From Symsagittifera roscoffensis (taxonomy: Eukaryota; Xenacoelomorpha; Acoela; Convolutidae): a DNA stretch of 64,000 nt. Shown here piece after piece: positions 1 through 12,276 of this stretch. The stretch covers positions 42,856,688 through 42,920,687 of the forward strand of contig NC_087069.1 in the NCBI RefSeq assembly GCF_963678635.1. The letters run 5' to 3'. Each line of letters opens with the position of its first letter. The stretch's first letter is position 1. The notes beneath the pieces are model-generated. The model ran no database searches and had not been told where the DNA came from. It saw only the letters and a list, made by a program, of their open reading frames with translations. The position numbers and the translations under genes are program-made.

Positions 1-3000
1 TCTCAGGACGGATAAGCGTTCTTCTTGGTCCGATGATTCTTGCCATTGTGTGGTTGATTCCTTTCTGCCCCTTGACTGTCTTTAGTTCTGGAGGGATGAA
101 ACCGCGCTTGAAAATTTTTGTCTCTGGTTTGCGGCTCATCTTTTTTGTCCGAACTGTGTGTTTTGAGATTGTGTTAACTGAGATTTTGCAGCTTTTTGAG
201 TGAAACTGAATTTGATTGTGAGTTTGCAATTGACTGTTTAAGGAATGTTTGGAATGTTTAGTTGTTAATTTTTGAGCGCTTCAACTAACATCCAACAAAC
301 CTTTGTTTTTCTCGTTTTTTGAACACCTCATACGGCGCTTGGTTTTGATTGGCCAGATTATTCAGGATGACATTGTCAATCAATTTGAGGTTGTTTATGA
401 ATGCATTGAAGGATGCTACAACAAATTCCTTGTCGTACTCACTAGGGGGTTTTGCCAATCCAACCGGATTTTGAGACTTGTAATCTATTAATCCCATTTT
501 TTCCCCTCAAGATGTTTGATGTCAAATTGAAATGGTATCAGTCAATCAATCCAGCGCGTTAGCCTACTCTGACTTGTTTTTGATCGTTCGCTTGCGTTTA
601 AAGCGCTGATTTAAGCTGGATGGTCTGTAAGGATGGTGAAGTGTTTTCTATATAAATAGTATTTGAAATGTTCAATTGCCCACACGACCCCTAATAACTC
701 TAGTTCGTTTACGGAACATTTTTTTTGGAGGGAACGTGAAGCATAGGCTACGGCTACCCAACCTTTTGGTGAATTTTGTTCTAGTGAAGCCCCTAGCCCT
801 GTGGTAGATGCATCGCATACGATACGAGTATCAAAGTGTTGGTCAATGTGTTTGTTTTGTGTTATTTCAACTTCTAATTTTATTATGTTTTGAAGGCTGT
901 GTTGCGCTCTGGTGACCAGTCGAGTGGTTTATTTTGCTCTGTAATTTTTAACAGTGGGCGTAAAGCAGCTGCTGCTTGTGCTAATTTTGGTATATACGTG
1001 TTAGGTGGTGTATGGAGCCCATAAAACTTTTTAATTGCTTAAAAATTTTTGGTGGCAACAGTTTTTCAATGGCCTCCGTTTTTTTATAAGAGGTTTTGTT
1101 CCCTCGCTAATAATGTTAAACCCTAACCACTCGACCTGTTTGCATGCGAACTTTTATTTATCCAATTACATCGCAAAGTTTTCTTCGTCTAATTTTGTCA
1201 GGACTGCTTGTGATTTCTGCCGGTGTAACTCCACAGACCCTTTTGTTACTATCAATATATCGTCTAAGTAAGCATAGGTGTTAGTACAATTCGTAAGAGT
1301 TAGAACAATTGCTTTTTGAAATTCAGCTGGCATATCCGTAAGTCCATAGAGTCGCGTTTGGAATTGATTTGCCCCGGTGGCGTTGCCACCAATAAGGCTG
1401 AAATTTCATTGATCTCTGGTCGGCTTATGCAAAAAGAGTTGCGAGTATCCGTAACGAAGGTCAAGTGTAGAAACTAGCGTTTGTGTGGATTTGTCCGATT
1501 TGACTACTTGTGCGATGTTGTCCAGAAGTAAGTCGATATTGGGTATTTGGTATTTGTTTTTATGGATGAATTTGTTTATTTTCTTGGAGTCTAGCGCTAG
1601 TTTAACTGTCTGATCCTTTTTTTAATGTTATGCCATTGGGCTAATAAGTTGTCGATCTGAACATTTATCTAACTTGATTATGTGTTTTTGGTCCATCAGC
1701 TTGTTTATTTCCTTTTCAACTCGTTTTTGTAGGTGCACGGGAATACATCGAACTTTTTTTTGAGTTGGGTTGAAGTCTTTTCTGAATTGTGTTTTCATCA
1801 CAGGGTGTTTTATTTTTCAATACGTACACACAGTTGTTGCAAATTCTTTCTGTACCATTGTTTAATCTCTGGATCTGACTCCTCCTGTTTGCGTACATTT
1901 AGCACGTTTTGTTTTTGTTTTTCTTGAAGCAACTTGATACCTATTCGTGTTAATATGTTTCTTCCTATGATGTTCGCTTTTTAGTCATCTACTATAGTGA
2001 ATGGAGCTGTCTGGGTTTTCCAGCATCCTGATTCAGTCGTTATTATCAATCTTCCTTTCGGATTTTTTGTTTCGCCATTGTAGCATGCCAGATTTCTGGC
2101 AGTGTCCTCTGGTGGGATGCATTTGAATAATACTGACTTGTCGTTCTGTTTTGTGCGCCGTGCGGTTTTTTCATTTAGGAATGACATTGGACTGCCCAAA
2201 TCGGCGATTGCGAATAACTCTTCTGTATTTGTTTTTGATTTAACGATGTGGCCGTTTAAATCGTCCTCGGACAATGTAGTTTTGTTTTTAATCTCGAAAG
2301 GTTCGGCAATTTGCATAACCGAGAATTTGTTTATTTGGTAATCATCCCATCCATTTTTTGAGGTGAATTCAGCAAATGCCAGGGGATCTTTTCTGGTTTC
2401 CAGGCTTTTTGTTTCAATTTCCTCCTGCTGTTCATCATGTCGATTTATGAGTTTTGATTGTTTGAGTAGTTTTATCGGCCACGTGTGCTTATGTAATGTA
2501 CGGGTTCGTGATTTGTTGTTCTTGTTTGTCCTCCCAACGGGTTTTTCTTTATTGTACGACTGTGTTCAATACCCTTTTCCCGGCGGATTGCGTATTCGTA
2601 CGCATTTTGTTTGTGCTAGTAATTCTTCCGCAATTTAATCATTGTTCATGTGTGCGGTGAACATGTCTCTCACCCACTCGTCTTTGCGGTCACCACAATC
2701 AGCTCTTGAAGCTTGCTCTACCAGATCCGCATGGAATTGTTCAAGGCTCTCCGATTTCTTTTGTTTCCTACAGATAAAATTGTACATTTCGAACGATCCT
2801 ATTCTGGTCGTAACGAAAATATCTTCTAGTGTTGTCATTAGGTTCTTGTGTGGTGACAGTATGTAGTTCCAAGCTGGTCTCTTTTGTTGCACTTGGTTTT
2901 TGCCCTTCAGCTCCTAGACATAGGAAAAGATAGCTGCGTACTTTCGCGTCTGCTTCGCCCACCTGAGGTAATTGCATAGCACTCCCTTCTCGCGAGCTTT

Positions 3001-3544
3001 TATGACATGTTTTTCCCAACCGACTTGTTTCTCCTGGTTTCAAACCTCTCGGTTTTTCCTCTTTGCCTCCATTCCACCCATTAATTTGACTTCGTATATA
3101 CGTTCTGGGGGTTCGAATAATGGTTGTCTGGCTCTGAGCAGGTTTTGTACCTTAATTCCGTCCTTTGCGACTACTGCCATCTCCAGTATTGCTGCCCGCT
3201 TGGACCACTCTAGTCGTGGTTCGACGAACGCCTTCTCCCAAAACGGGTTATTATTTAGCGGGTTTTTGAAATATCCTGCTGGCTGCGCCATGCTATACCT
3301 CTACGTATGAATATCTAATTCTCGAATCCGAATGGATCGATAAACAAAGAGTCTCAACCGAAGCGGTGTAAAACAACTAGTCGATAGACAACTTTTATTC
3401 ACGACTGAACAATAGTTCAGACACAGTTCATGTTTTACGCCTTTCAAGGTCAACCGACCGACCAACCGAGTAAGGTTACATAAAATATGAATCAAATAAG
3501 TAACAATAATGTATACTGAGTTTATCGATCCAGGCCGGATGACA
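1..3544 (-). mobile_element. Ty3/Gypsy LTR retrotransposon, copy 1 (fossil, cut by window edge)
   Basis: An old Ty3/Gypsy copy reads leftward from a 5' LTR at 3291-3544 and runs off the window start. Read on the minus strand, the parts come in the usual order: gag (from 3291, about 3.3 to 2.4 kb), an aspartic-protease-like region near 2.2 kb (context around GSPMSFLNEK), reverse transcriptase (about 1.9-1.0 kb), RNase H and the start of the connection to integrase (about 0.9 kb to the edge). Each part matches the plus-strand copy at 4674-11673 in order and in protein sequence; the gag N-termini are roughly two-thirds identical by eye. The element is clearly broken many times and old. The integrase and 3' LTR lie outside the window. 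Confidence 0.85.
3291..3544 (-). repeat. 5' LTR of Gypsy copy 1
   Basis: On the minus strand this 254-bp segment starts TGTCATCCGG and ends TATAGCA, so it has the TG...CA ends of an LTR. Its start matches the 3' LTR of Gypsy copy 2 (TGTCATCCGG), but the middle is strongly diverged, so the two elements belong to different subfamilies. The primer-binding-like sequence TGGCGCAGCCAGCAGGA follows directly. Confidence 0.8.
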
Positions 3545-4439
3545 GGAGGGAAGGGCAATCATTATATCATTTTAGTTCCATGAAATAGAAATTCAGATCT
3601 TGATTTTAAATAAGATTTTTTGAAGTACGAAAACTGAATCTTGATAAATGCCTAATTTGATCCTCTCTCAACCAACACTCAACTATTGGAAAACTCTTTC
3701 TTCAGAATATTTCCTTGACAAAATAAAATCGAGAGCATATCCCTGATTACCGCTGCAAGAGATCAGTTGGGCTCCCAACTTACAAATAATCTTCTTCCGA
3801 TTCTAAGAGTGTCGGAGAGGCTTGATGTACGAGGTACACTCAGTATTGACTGTAGCCGCTGAGTGAAGAGATTCAAGTTAAGTGTTGAAAACCGATAACT
3901 CCGGCTAGAATAATCAAGTTTCTGAAGATTTTGGATATTTTGAACTTTTTGTAGATTTTCTTCAAATTAGCCGAGTTTTTAAACATGCAATCGTGAATAA
4001 TTGGAATGGAATCTTCTTCATACTGTAGCTCGTAACCAAATAAATCATCCACGTTTTCCAAACAAAATTGTTGAAATAAAAAAGTTTCTATTGTTGGCTT
4101 TTTTTAAAGCCTGTTTACGCTTTGTCTTTCTCACATTTATAAAGGTATCCAATAGTCTAACAATTTATGACGCATATCTACAGTTCCAATGGATTCAACC
4201 GCTGTCTTCTCTGGTTTCAATAGCTTTTTTTTTATCAGTATTTGAATTAATCTAACAACGCGAAATTGTTTCTTTGTAATTCTTTTTCTTCTTCTTTATC
4301 TTCAAGTCTTCTTCTAGAATCAAGGTTGCCGTGCTCTCCCAAGCACAAAAACATTGATCCACCTAATCCTGTGAGCCAATAGTGAACTAATGTTGACATC
4401 AATTATTGTTGCAACCATTGAAAGGAAGAGGACCAACTT
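3545..4439. other. Spacer between two facing Gypsy copies; no supported gene
   Basis: About 0.9 kb of AT-rich sequence. A minus-strand open stretch at about 3873-4072 has somewhat coding-like composition (for example LFGYELQYEEDSIPIIHD), but no splice signals, homologue or partner exon could be recognised. It is noted here and not called as a gene. Confidence 0.3.
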
Positions 4440-4673
4440 TGTCTCCGGGTATGTTTTGGTTTTTTTTCTACATTTTTCATCTTTTGTTTCCACGCAAATT
4501 CAGGTACCACAAAATATCATCGGGAAGAACTGAGTGATACATTACATTGAAAAACAATAGACTGTGACTTAAATGACTCGAAACTCTTTTTTGTTTATGC
4601 CAGTGTCAAGAAAAAACGGTTCGAAAAATTGAAGTTTATTATGCCCGATTTCGAGCGAGTAAAGCAATCAGGT
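4440..4673 (+). repeat. Dispersed repeat D, copy 1 (5' part)
   Basis: This segment carries landmarks shared with 33.9-34.5 kb and 34.55-34.78 kb: a TTTCCACGCAAA block, then GGTACCACAAA, a GAGTGATA-type block, a GTGTC(A/G)AGAAAAA block and a CGAGAGAATAAAGCAA-like end. The 5' LTR of Gypsy copy 2 begins exactly where this similarity stops, so the Gypsy probably inserted into the repeat. No open reading frame or terminal inverted repeat was recognised. Confidence 0.6.
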
Positions 4674-4947
4674 TGTAATTCGGCATGGATAGATAAATCT
4701 CCATATAAAACTTATTATGTATTTATACATCATTTATGTTTTGATATTATATAACGTTAAATTGTACTGATCGATTGACCTTGATAGCAAGGAGGAGAAC
4801 GGCGGCTAAAGAGAACTACGGTTCAGAACGAGAATAAACGATATTATTAACTAGTTGTTTTAACTTCTCTCTCTCGAGCTCGATATTATCTATCCATACG
4901 GATTCAGGGATTAGCAGTTAATACCTTGAAGACATAGCGGTATGACA
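4674..4947 (+). repeat. 5' LTR of Gypsy copy 2
   Basis: A 274-bp LTR that begins TGTAATTCGG and ends TATGACA. It aligns end to end with the 3' LTR at 11401-11673, with about 27 differences by hand count. Its last base is also the A of the gag ATG. Confidence 0.9.
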
Positions 4948-4964
4948 TGGTGCAGCCACCAGGA
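4948..4964 (+). other. Putative tRNA primer-binding site inside the gag start
   Basis: TGGTGCAGCCACCAGGA directly follows the LTR end. Copy 1 has TGGCGCAGCCAGCAGGA in the same place. A primer-binding site begins with TGG because it pairs with the tRNA 3' CCA. The copy-1 version resembles the tRNA-Ser-type site recalled for the Drosophila 17.6/297 group (TGGCGCAGTC...). The tRNA assignment is inference from memory. Confidence 0.6.
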
Positions 4965-7900
4965 TTTTTGAAGAACCCACTCAACATAAACCCATTCTGG
5001 GAACGAGCATCGGCCGAACCCCCATTAGAGTGGACAAAATGGGCGGAAATACTGGAAATGGCAGTATTCGTGAAAGACGGCATCGAAATTCAAAATCTCT
5101 TACGAACAAGTCCTCAATTAATAGAGCCATTTAAACCAGTATACGAGGTCGAGATAACCGGCGAAACGGAAGCTCAAAGAAAAAACCGCGAGGTACGTAA
5201 TCAAGAAAAAAGAGTGGGCTGGGAAAACCACGTGATAAAAGTGCGTGAGAAAGGGGTTCTGTGTAACTCATTCAGATGGGACGAAGCGGACGCAAAAGTA
5301 CGCAGCTAATCTTTTTTTGTGTCTCGACGCTGAAGGACAACGCCAAATACAACAAAAACGACCTAAATTACAATTACACACGGTAACTACGCAACAATTC
5401 ATGACAGTTTTGGAAGATATATTCGTCACGACACGCATAATAGCTTTTGAGATGTATAATTTTATCTGTCGAAAACAAAAGAAAGCAGAAAGTTTAGAAC
5501 AATTTCATGCTGACCTAGTGGAACTAGCTTCACGGGCCGACTGCGGCGACCGAGAGAGTGAGTGGGTAAGGGATATGTTTACCGCCCACATGAACAATGA
5601 AAAAATTGCAGAGTAATTGTTAGCACAAACATGTAGCCCACAGGAGGCATACGAATACGCAATACGACGTGAAAAAGGAATAGAACACAGTTTTATAATG
5701 AAAATAAATCCGATCGGAGGTCAAACAGCGACCCCAAAACAAGAACCGATACATTATGTTAATACACGCGGCAGACAAAACCAGCAGTACAACCAAAACA
5801 ATCAATGAGGTCGGGGCGGTTTTCGCAGGCGACCGTATCCACGTGGATCACAAAACACAAGGGGTCAGCAATATCAACAACAACGAAACACAAACTCAAA
5901 ACAATGTTATAAGTGTGGAAATCAATATGGTCCGAACCATCTGCAATCATGTCCAGCAAAAGACAAAATTTCGCAATAGTTTGCCGTACTACAAACGTAA
6001 ATTACCTAGGAAGTACAAATGATGAACAGCAAGAAGAAACAGAAATAGAGAGCACGTAGACGGATACCGACCCGGTCGCATATGCTGAGTTCAACACAAA
6101 CAAGGCTTGGGAGAACTACCAAATAGACGAATTCTCCGTAATGGCAATATCGGAATCATTCAAAATAAAAACAACAAAAACTATCGGAAGACGATCTATT
6201 TGGACATATTGTTAAATTGAAGACAAATAAAGCAGAACTATTCGCTCTTGCTGACTCGGGCAGCCCAATGTCTTTCCTAAACGAAAAAACCGCTCAACGA
6301 ATATAACAAAATGATCAAACGGCAGTGTTCAAAAATATCCCACCGGAGGACACAGCCAGAAATTTAGCATGCTATAACGGTGAATCAATACATCCTAAAG
6401 GAAGGCTGATAATTACGATTGATTTGGGAGGATAGAAAAAACAAACAGCTCCGTTCATCATAGTGGACAATCACAAGGCAAATATAATAGGACGGAATCT
6501 ATTACCACGCATCGGCATTAGATTGATTCAGGACAAACAAACACACAGAGTACTCACTGTGCAACGAAACGACGAGTCAAACCACGAAATTAAACATTGG
6601 GTCAAGGATAATTTTGAACAACTATGCGTACGCATAGGAAAGTCAAAACACCACCTAATGAAAACACAATTCAGTAAAGAATTAGAACCGCTACAGCAAA
6701 AGGGTAGACGTATACCAATACATCTACAATAAAGTGTAGATGCAGAATTAAACAAATTGATTGATCAAAAACCCATCCTCAGACAAACAATTTATCAGCC
6801 CAATAGTTATCATAGTCAAAAAGGACCAAACGGTTAAACTGGCCCTAGATTCGAAAAAGATTAACAAATACAAACATAAAAACAAATATCAAATGCCAAA
6901 CATAGACCTACTTCTGGACAATATCGCGCAAGTGGTGAAACCAGACAAGACAAATCAGACATTATTCACTACACTCGATTTACGATACGCGTATTCACAA
7001 CTCCCGTTGGATAAAAGAGAACAATGGAACTTCAGCCTCCTTGGCGGAAATGCTACAGGAACATATCAATTCCAAACGGGATTTTACGGCCTTACGGATA
7101 TGCCGGCAGAGTTTCAAAAAGCAGTGGACTTAACACTCACAAATTGTGATAATACTTACGCATATCTGGACGATATTCTAATCGTAACAAAAGGAGCAAT
7201 AGAGACACACCGCCAAAAACTCCAAACGGTGCTAACGAAACTCGACGAGGAGAATCTGGCAATTTTTCAGACAAGTGTAAGTTCGCATGCATGCTAATTG
7301 AGTGGTTAGGTTTCACTATCAACAGTGAGGAAACCAAACCAACTATAAAGAAAACTGAAGCAATTGAAAAATTATTGCCTCACAAAACTTTCAAACAACT
7401 TAGAAGCTTCAAGGGTTCAATAAACCATTTTACAAGATGCATACCAAATCTAGCACAGTAATGCATAATCTGTAAAAAACACTGAAAGAAACTGAAATAA
7501 AGCGGCCTTTATAAAATCACTGAAAAAAACAGACCTATCAATTGGTTACCTGAACATAATTTAGCTTTCAAAAACATTTTACAGCTGGTAGCCAAAATAA
7601 CACAAAATAAACACTTCGACCAACATTTAGATACGCGAATCGTCTCTGATGCATCTAACACAGGTTTAGGGGCGGCATTAGAGCAGCACTCAGCAAAAGG
7701 TTGGGTGGCTATAGCATACGCGTCACAATTTTTAAACTCCCTTGAGGAAAAACATTCAGTCAACGAACTAGAACTATTAGGGGTCGTATGGACAATTGAG
7801 CACTTCAAATACTACCTCTACGGCAAATAGTTTACCGTCATCACCGATCACCAAGCTTTAATCAGCGCTTTAAACGCCAGCTAACGATCAAAGACAAGTC

Positions 7901-10900
7901 AAAGCCGACTCATCCACTGGATCGTTAGATTCATACCGTTTCATTTTGATATTAAGCATCTCGCAGGGAGTAAAATGGGTTTTATAGACTATATTTCACA
8001 AAATCCGGTTAGATTACCAATATCCCCCAGTGAGTAAGATGAGGAATTTGTAGTAGCGGCAATTAATACATTCATAGACAACCAAGAAACGATTGACAAT
8101 GTCATTCTGAATAAGTTGGCCAATCAAAACAAAGCACCATATGATCTGATCAAAAATTCCGCGGAAAATAAAGGGTTATTAGATGCTAGTTCAGATGCTC
8201 AGTTAACAACTAAACATTCCAAACATTCCGTCAGCGGTCAATTGCTACCCAAAAACAGAATTCAGTCCAACTCAAATTCTGTACAAAATCAGTCAACTCT
8301 CTCGCATTCAAAAAAATTTTAACTGCGGCAAGACGTTGATCAACGCGATCATTTTTAAAACGATGGGCAGAAAAGGTACGAAAAATTTCTCAGGCGGATT
8401 CATTCCGGCAGATTTAAAAACAAATAAACAGCGCATTCGTACAGTTTCGGTTGACTGGTAAAACACATCCGATCGGGAAGAAAGTCTCTTCAACCCGAGG
8501 TGGCACAAGCGACCAACAACCAAAACAAAACAGATGAAGAACACAAAATCATCGACACAATACAATTCAACCGCGCTAGTGGCCGACGCAAGAGAACTGA
8601 TCACAAGATCAAAACAATCAAACTTTGCAAAAATCATTTTTGGAGTCAGCTCTATATCAAAATCAACTGTGGTGGAAAGAAAAAGTCAAAAAACGGATAA
8701 ACCACAAACGGAAACAGCCCGATCAACTACAGCCACACAAACAACGATCAACACAGAAATTGAAAGCGAAACAACCAAGTCGACTACAGCCACACAAACA
8801 GACAACAACACGGAAACTGACGATACACTAGTGCAAAAGGAAATATGAGTCAGCCGCGTGGACCCCAGTATTTGTTTTCAAGAGGAAACAACTTCCAACG
8901 TAGAGCCTCCGACGATGACAACATCGTCACTGCTAGAGGCCAGCCACAACAAAATAATGAATAACGTAGTGGTAACAGTGCAGAAAGCCACAGAAACGGA
9001 AGAGGACACGCCGCTATTCCGTCGAAAACTCCAGCGAGTACTGGGGATTCCGTTCATCGCCGCAGCTACCAAGAAGGACCGAAATCTGCGTCCACTGATC
9101 AACTTCGTGAAAAAGCGGGATTGGGAAGCTATCAAAGCCTCCTACGGACAATATTGGTTTAACAATCGGAACCGGCTACATGTCCGTGAGGATTGTCTAC
9201 TCATCGATGGAAGAATCGTCATTCCAACACAACTGCGACAGACAGTACTCGACAGTCTTCATCTAACACACCCGGGATCAGCAGCCATGTGGGACTTGAG
9301 TCACCATGTCTGGTTTCCGCACATCCATCGTTCAATTGTGCAAATGGCACAAAACTGCAAACACTGCACAGAGCAAAGAAGGTAAAAATTTAAAACCTAT
9401 CTTAGGAATGAAGATGTCATTCCAAATGGAACCAGTAGTCGAACCTAATGAGGAAGTTCAAGTAGACTTCGCGGGGCCCCTCCCGGACGAATTAAATAGG
9501 GATGCATATATTTTAGTTCCGATAGATAATTGGTCAAAGTTCCCAACAGCAAAAATTGTTTCAAATACAACAGCAGACATTCCAATCAAGTTCATGCAAA
9601 GACATATTTATAACAACGGGGTACCGAGAAGATTAGGATGCGATCAAGCGCAAACATTCAGGGCAAAAAAAAATTCAAAATTTCTGTCGGAAAAATAATA
9701 TAAAACTAATTTTCGCACCAGTAAATGATCACAGAGCCATAAGGATTGTTAAAAGAATGATTCAAACGATTAGACGTAGGTTAGCAGTAATGAAGATACA
9801 CCAATCAATTACACCATATAAGCTAGTTTTAGATGTCGCAGAATTAAAAAACACTAAGAACCACACCACAGGGTGTCACAAAAACTTCCCCTTTTGAGGC
9901 ACATATGGGCAGAAAACCAAATACCCCACTGTCGAATATAGCCTCAAATAGCTCACCAAACAATATGAATTGGGAGAACGCAAAACATGCGTGTATAGAT
10001 CGAAATAATCTTACGAAGCCACCTCTGCCTGCAGAAGTTATGCATGACCTCGAGCGATGGCCGGAGGATGAAGTGCAAATCCGAAAGAGGGGATCACCAC
10101 CTAAAGTCACACATAAATCACTACCAAGGATGCTCACAAACAGGCATTCACAGACACAGCCAGACACAGGTGCATAGTCAAAACCTATAGACCTAGTTAA
10201 GAACTAACTTAACTCAAGATATAAGGGAGTACAACGAACAATAGACAAAAATATCGAAAACGAATAGAACAAGTGGCACGGAAAACTATCCGGTTAGTAA
10301 CGAAAGTCAAGAACCCAAAAACATTTGAACAAAAATATAAGACCATAGATAGAAAATTCCTAACCTACACACCACACACTGCTTGGGTACAAACTTTTGG
10401 CAAACAACCGAGGTTACTAAGAAATAGCGGAACAGCATTTGTTCCTAACCCTGTAATATACGGACCTTGCAGACTTTCTCGTTTAAGCGATTATGTTGCT
10501 TATAACTCCGCAGGAGAACAGGACCATGCCTACGTTTTTTAGACATAAAAGATCCGCAGGCTCCTCAACACCCCATGTTCAAGGAGGACACCACAGCGGG
10601 GCTGCCAATCAACTGACATTTCAAGAGAAGACAGCACAGAGCCAGAGCATAAGCAAAATCAGTCCCACAAAAAAAAGCGACAGGAAAGCGGACTGGAGGA
10701 AAACCAGTAAGAAAATTACAAACGCCACGAGGGATGAGCCTCTAAACGGAGATTGAACAGGAACCGAACAAAAGCCCAGAGAAGGAAGATGATTCGTCGT
10801 CAACATCGGAGGAGCCCATCTCACTATCACCAAGGCGACAAAATCAAAAGAACATACTACTTGCAACCGCATTAAAAAAGTCAACTAGAAACCGACAGGC

Positions 10901-11388
10901 GACATTAGCAACAGCACTAGGTAACCCCATCCCAATCAGCACAATACAGATCACGAATGCAACCGGGATAAAGCAATTCGAAATCGATTCACCACCAGAA
11001 AAATTGAAACAAGACTCGCCAAGCCTAAAATCTCTGATACAGGAAATGGAGTTTACGGAAAAAACTCCCGAATACAAGGCTTGTATACAATTTATGCAGG
11101 CTATTAGCCCAAATCACAAACCGAGCACCACAAACAACGTAAAAGATCTAACATCTCCAACAGAAGCAGAAACGATGCAAAACGACGACATATTATTTGT
11201 GAAAACGAAGAACATAGAAATGAAAGAGCAAAACAAGCAGACAAACAGCCAAATAATGAAGAAGAGCACGGAACAATAGACGACAACATCGATAACATCA
11301 CCGCGGAAACAAGAGGAGAACAATGAATAACCAGAACAAACAGTCCCACGGGGACTAAAAACTCTTTTAAAATTTTATCATTTTTCCC

Positions 11389-11400
11389 GAGGAGGGGGAA
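11389..11400 (+). other. Polypurine tract of Gypsy copy 2
   Basis: An uninterrupted purine run (GAGGAGGGGGAA) abuts the TGTCATCC start of the 3' LTR, as expected for the plus-strand priming site. Identical tracts abut the duplicated LTRs at 16593 and 25039. Confidence 0.85.
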
Positions 11401-11673
11401 TGTCATCCGGCATGGGTAGATAAAACTCCCAATAAAATTTATTATGTTTTTATAGATCATTTATGTTTGATATTATATAACATTATTGTGTACTGGTCGA
11501 TTGACCTTGATAGCAAGGACGAGAACGGCGGCTAAAGAGAACTACGGTTCAGAACGAGAATAAACGTTAACATTAACTAGTTGTTCTAACTTCTCTCTCT
11601 AGAGCTCGATATTATCTATCCGTACGGATTTAGGGATTAGCGGTTCATACCTTGAAGACATAGCGTTATGACA
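11401..11673 (+). repeat. 3' LTR of Gypsy copy 2
   Basis: A 273-bp LTR (TGTCATCCGG...TATGACA). It recurs almost unchanged at 16593-16865 and 25039-25311 because the surrounding block was duplicated, not because of new insertions: the flanks are copied too. Confidence 0.9.
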
Positions 11674-12254
11674 CAAGTAATGTTCGTTATTTAAAAATTG
11701 ATCATTTGGTAATTGGCAAAGAGTTTTACGTTTACAAAAAATTAGTTGTTCCCTGCATAAAACATTCTCTGAAAAAATTAAAATATTTCCGTAAAAAAAC
11801 TTGAAAAGTTTTGAATAATTTATTTTTTTGATTTTTAAAAATTTTTTCTTAATGTTTTCTAAAAAATTGTTTTCTTTTATGCCTAAATCTTTATTTTTTT
11901 TCACGTTTGTTTACCTCTTATCATCGCATGCACAAAAAAAGAACTATTCTGAAGCGAAACAAAAAAAAAATTTGTAGTCCATCCTTTGAAATCATTTCAG
12001 ATATTCATTTTTGGCCGACTGACCTTAAAATTTTTCTGAAGGCTCCTTTAGCGCCAAAATATGCAAATTTTTAGATCGCGGGTCGAAAAAACGCAGAACT
12101 TAAAAAAATAGGCTAAAAACGCCTTTTTGTCCTGTTTTTTTTCTCAAAAACTTGCTTGTCAAAATAGGTTGTTTATAGTGATTTGAGAGAGCTCAGAAAA
12201 AAATTTTGGTCGACCTAAAAAAAAATAAAATTTTTATTTGAAAATCCCCCTCGA
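11674..12254. other. AT-rich flank of the 3' LTR; inner part of a hAT-like fragment
   Basis: No gene was recognised. Homopolymer runs dominate. From about 11.98 kb there is a segment (GGCCGACTGACC, AGGCTCCTTTAGCGCCAAAAT) that recurs inverted at about 52.87-52.97 kb, so it is part of a dispersed element whose right end is at 12276. The same stretch lies at 16866-17447 and 25312-25892 in the duplicated blocks. Confidence 0.5.
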
Positions 12255-12276
12255 GAAAATCCTAGATCCGCCCCTG
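12255..12276. repeat. hAT-like transposon terminus (right end only)
   Basis: The sequence ends ...AAATCCTAGATCCGCCCCTG, which on the other strand reads CAGGGGCGGATCTAGGATTT. Termini starting CAGGGGCGGATC are typical of many animal hAT elements. No matching left terminus was found within several hundred bases, so this is a truncated copy. The duplicated copies end at 17469 and 25914. Confidence 0.55.

Larger units (their letters stand above)
4674..11673 (+). mobile_element. Ty3/Gypsy LTR retrotransposon, copy 2 (fossil, both LTRs present)
   Basis: A 7.0-kb element bounded by LTRs. In order it holds gag with a cysteine/histidine knuckle-like tail (about 4.95-6.05 kb; CYKCGNQYGPNHLQSC context), protease (about 6.2-6.5 kb; ADSGSPMSFL), reverse transcriptase with the YLDDIL active-site box (about 6.75-7.45 kb), RNase H (about 7.6-7.9 kb), integrase with an HHCC zinc-binding region near 9.2-9.4 kb and a core near 9.4-9.8 kb, then a lysine/glutamine-rich 3' segment to the polypurine tract. 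No envelope-like membrane protein was recognised. It is broken, with on the order of a dozen or more breaks. The LTRs differ by roughly 10% by hand count, so it is old. No matching target-site duplication is visible, so recombination at one end is possible. Confidence 0.9.

Noticed and set aside
10621-11460. Minus-strand hydrophobic frames opposite the Gypsy 3' region, repeated in blocks B and C
   Set aside because: They lie antisense to the element's lysine/glutamine-rich segment, whose codons read as hydrophobic residues on the other strand. They are not an envelope gene.
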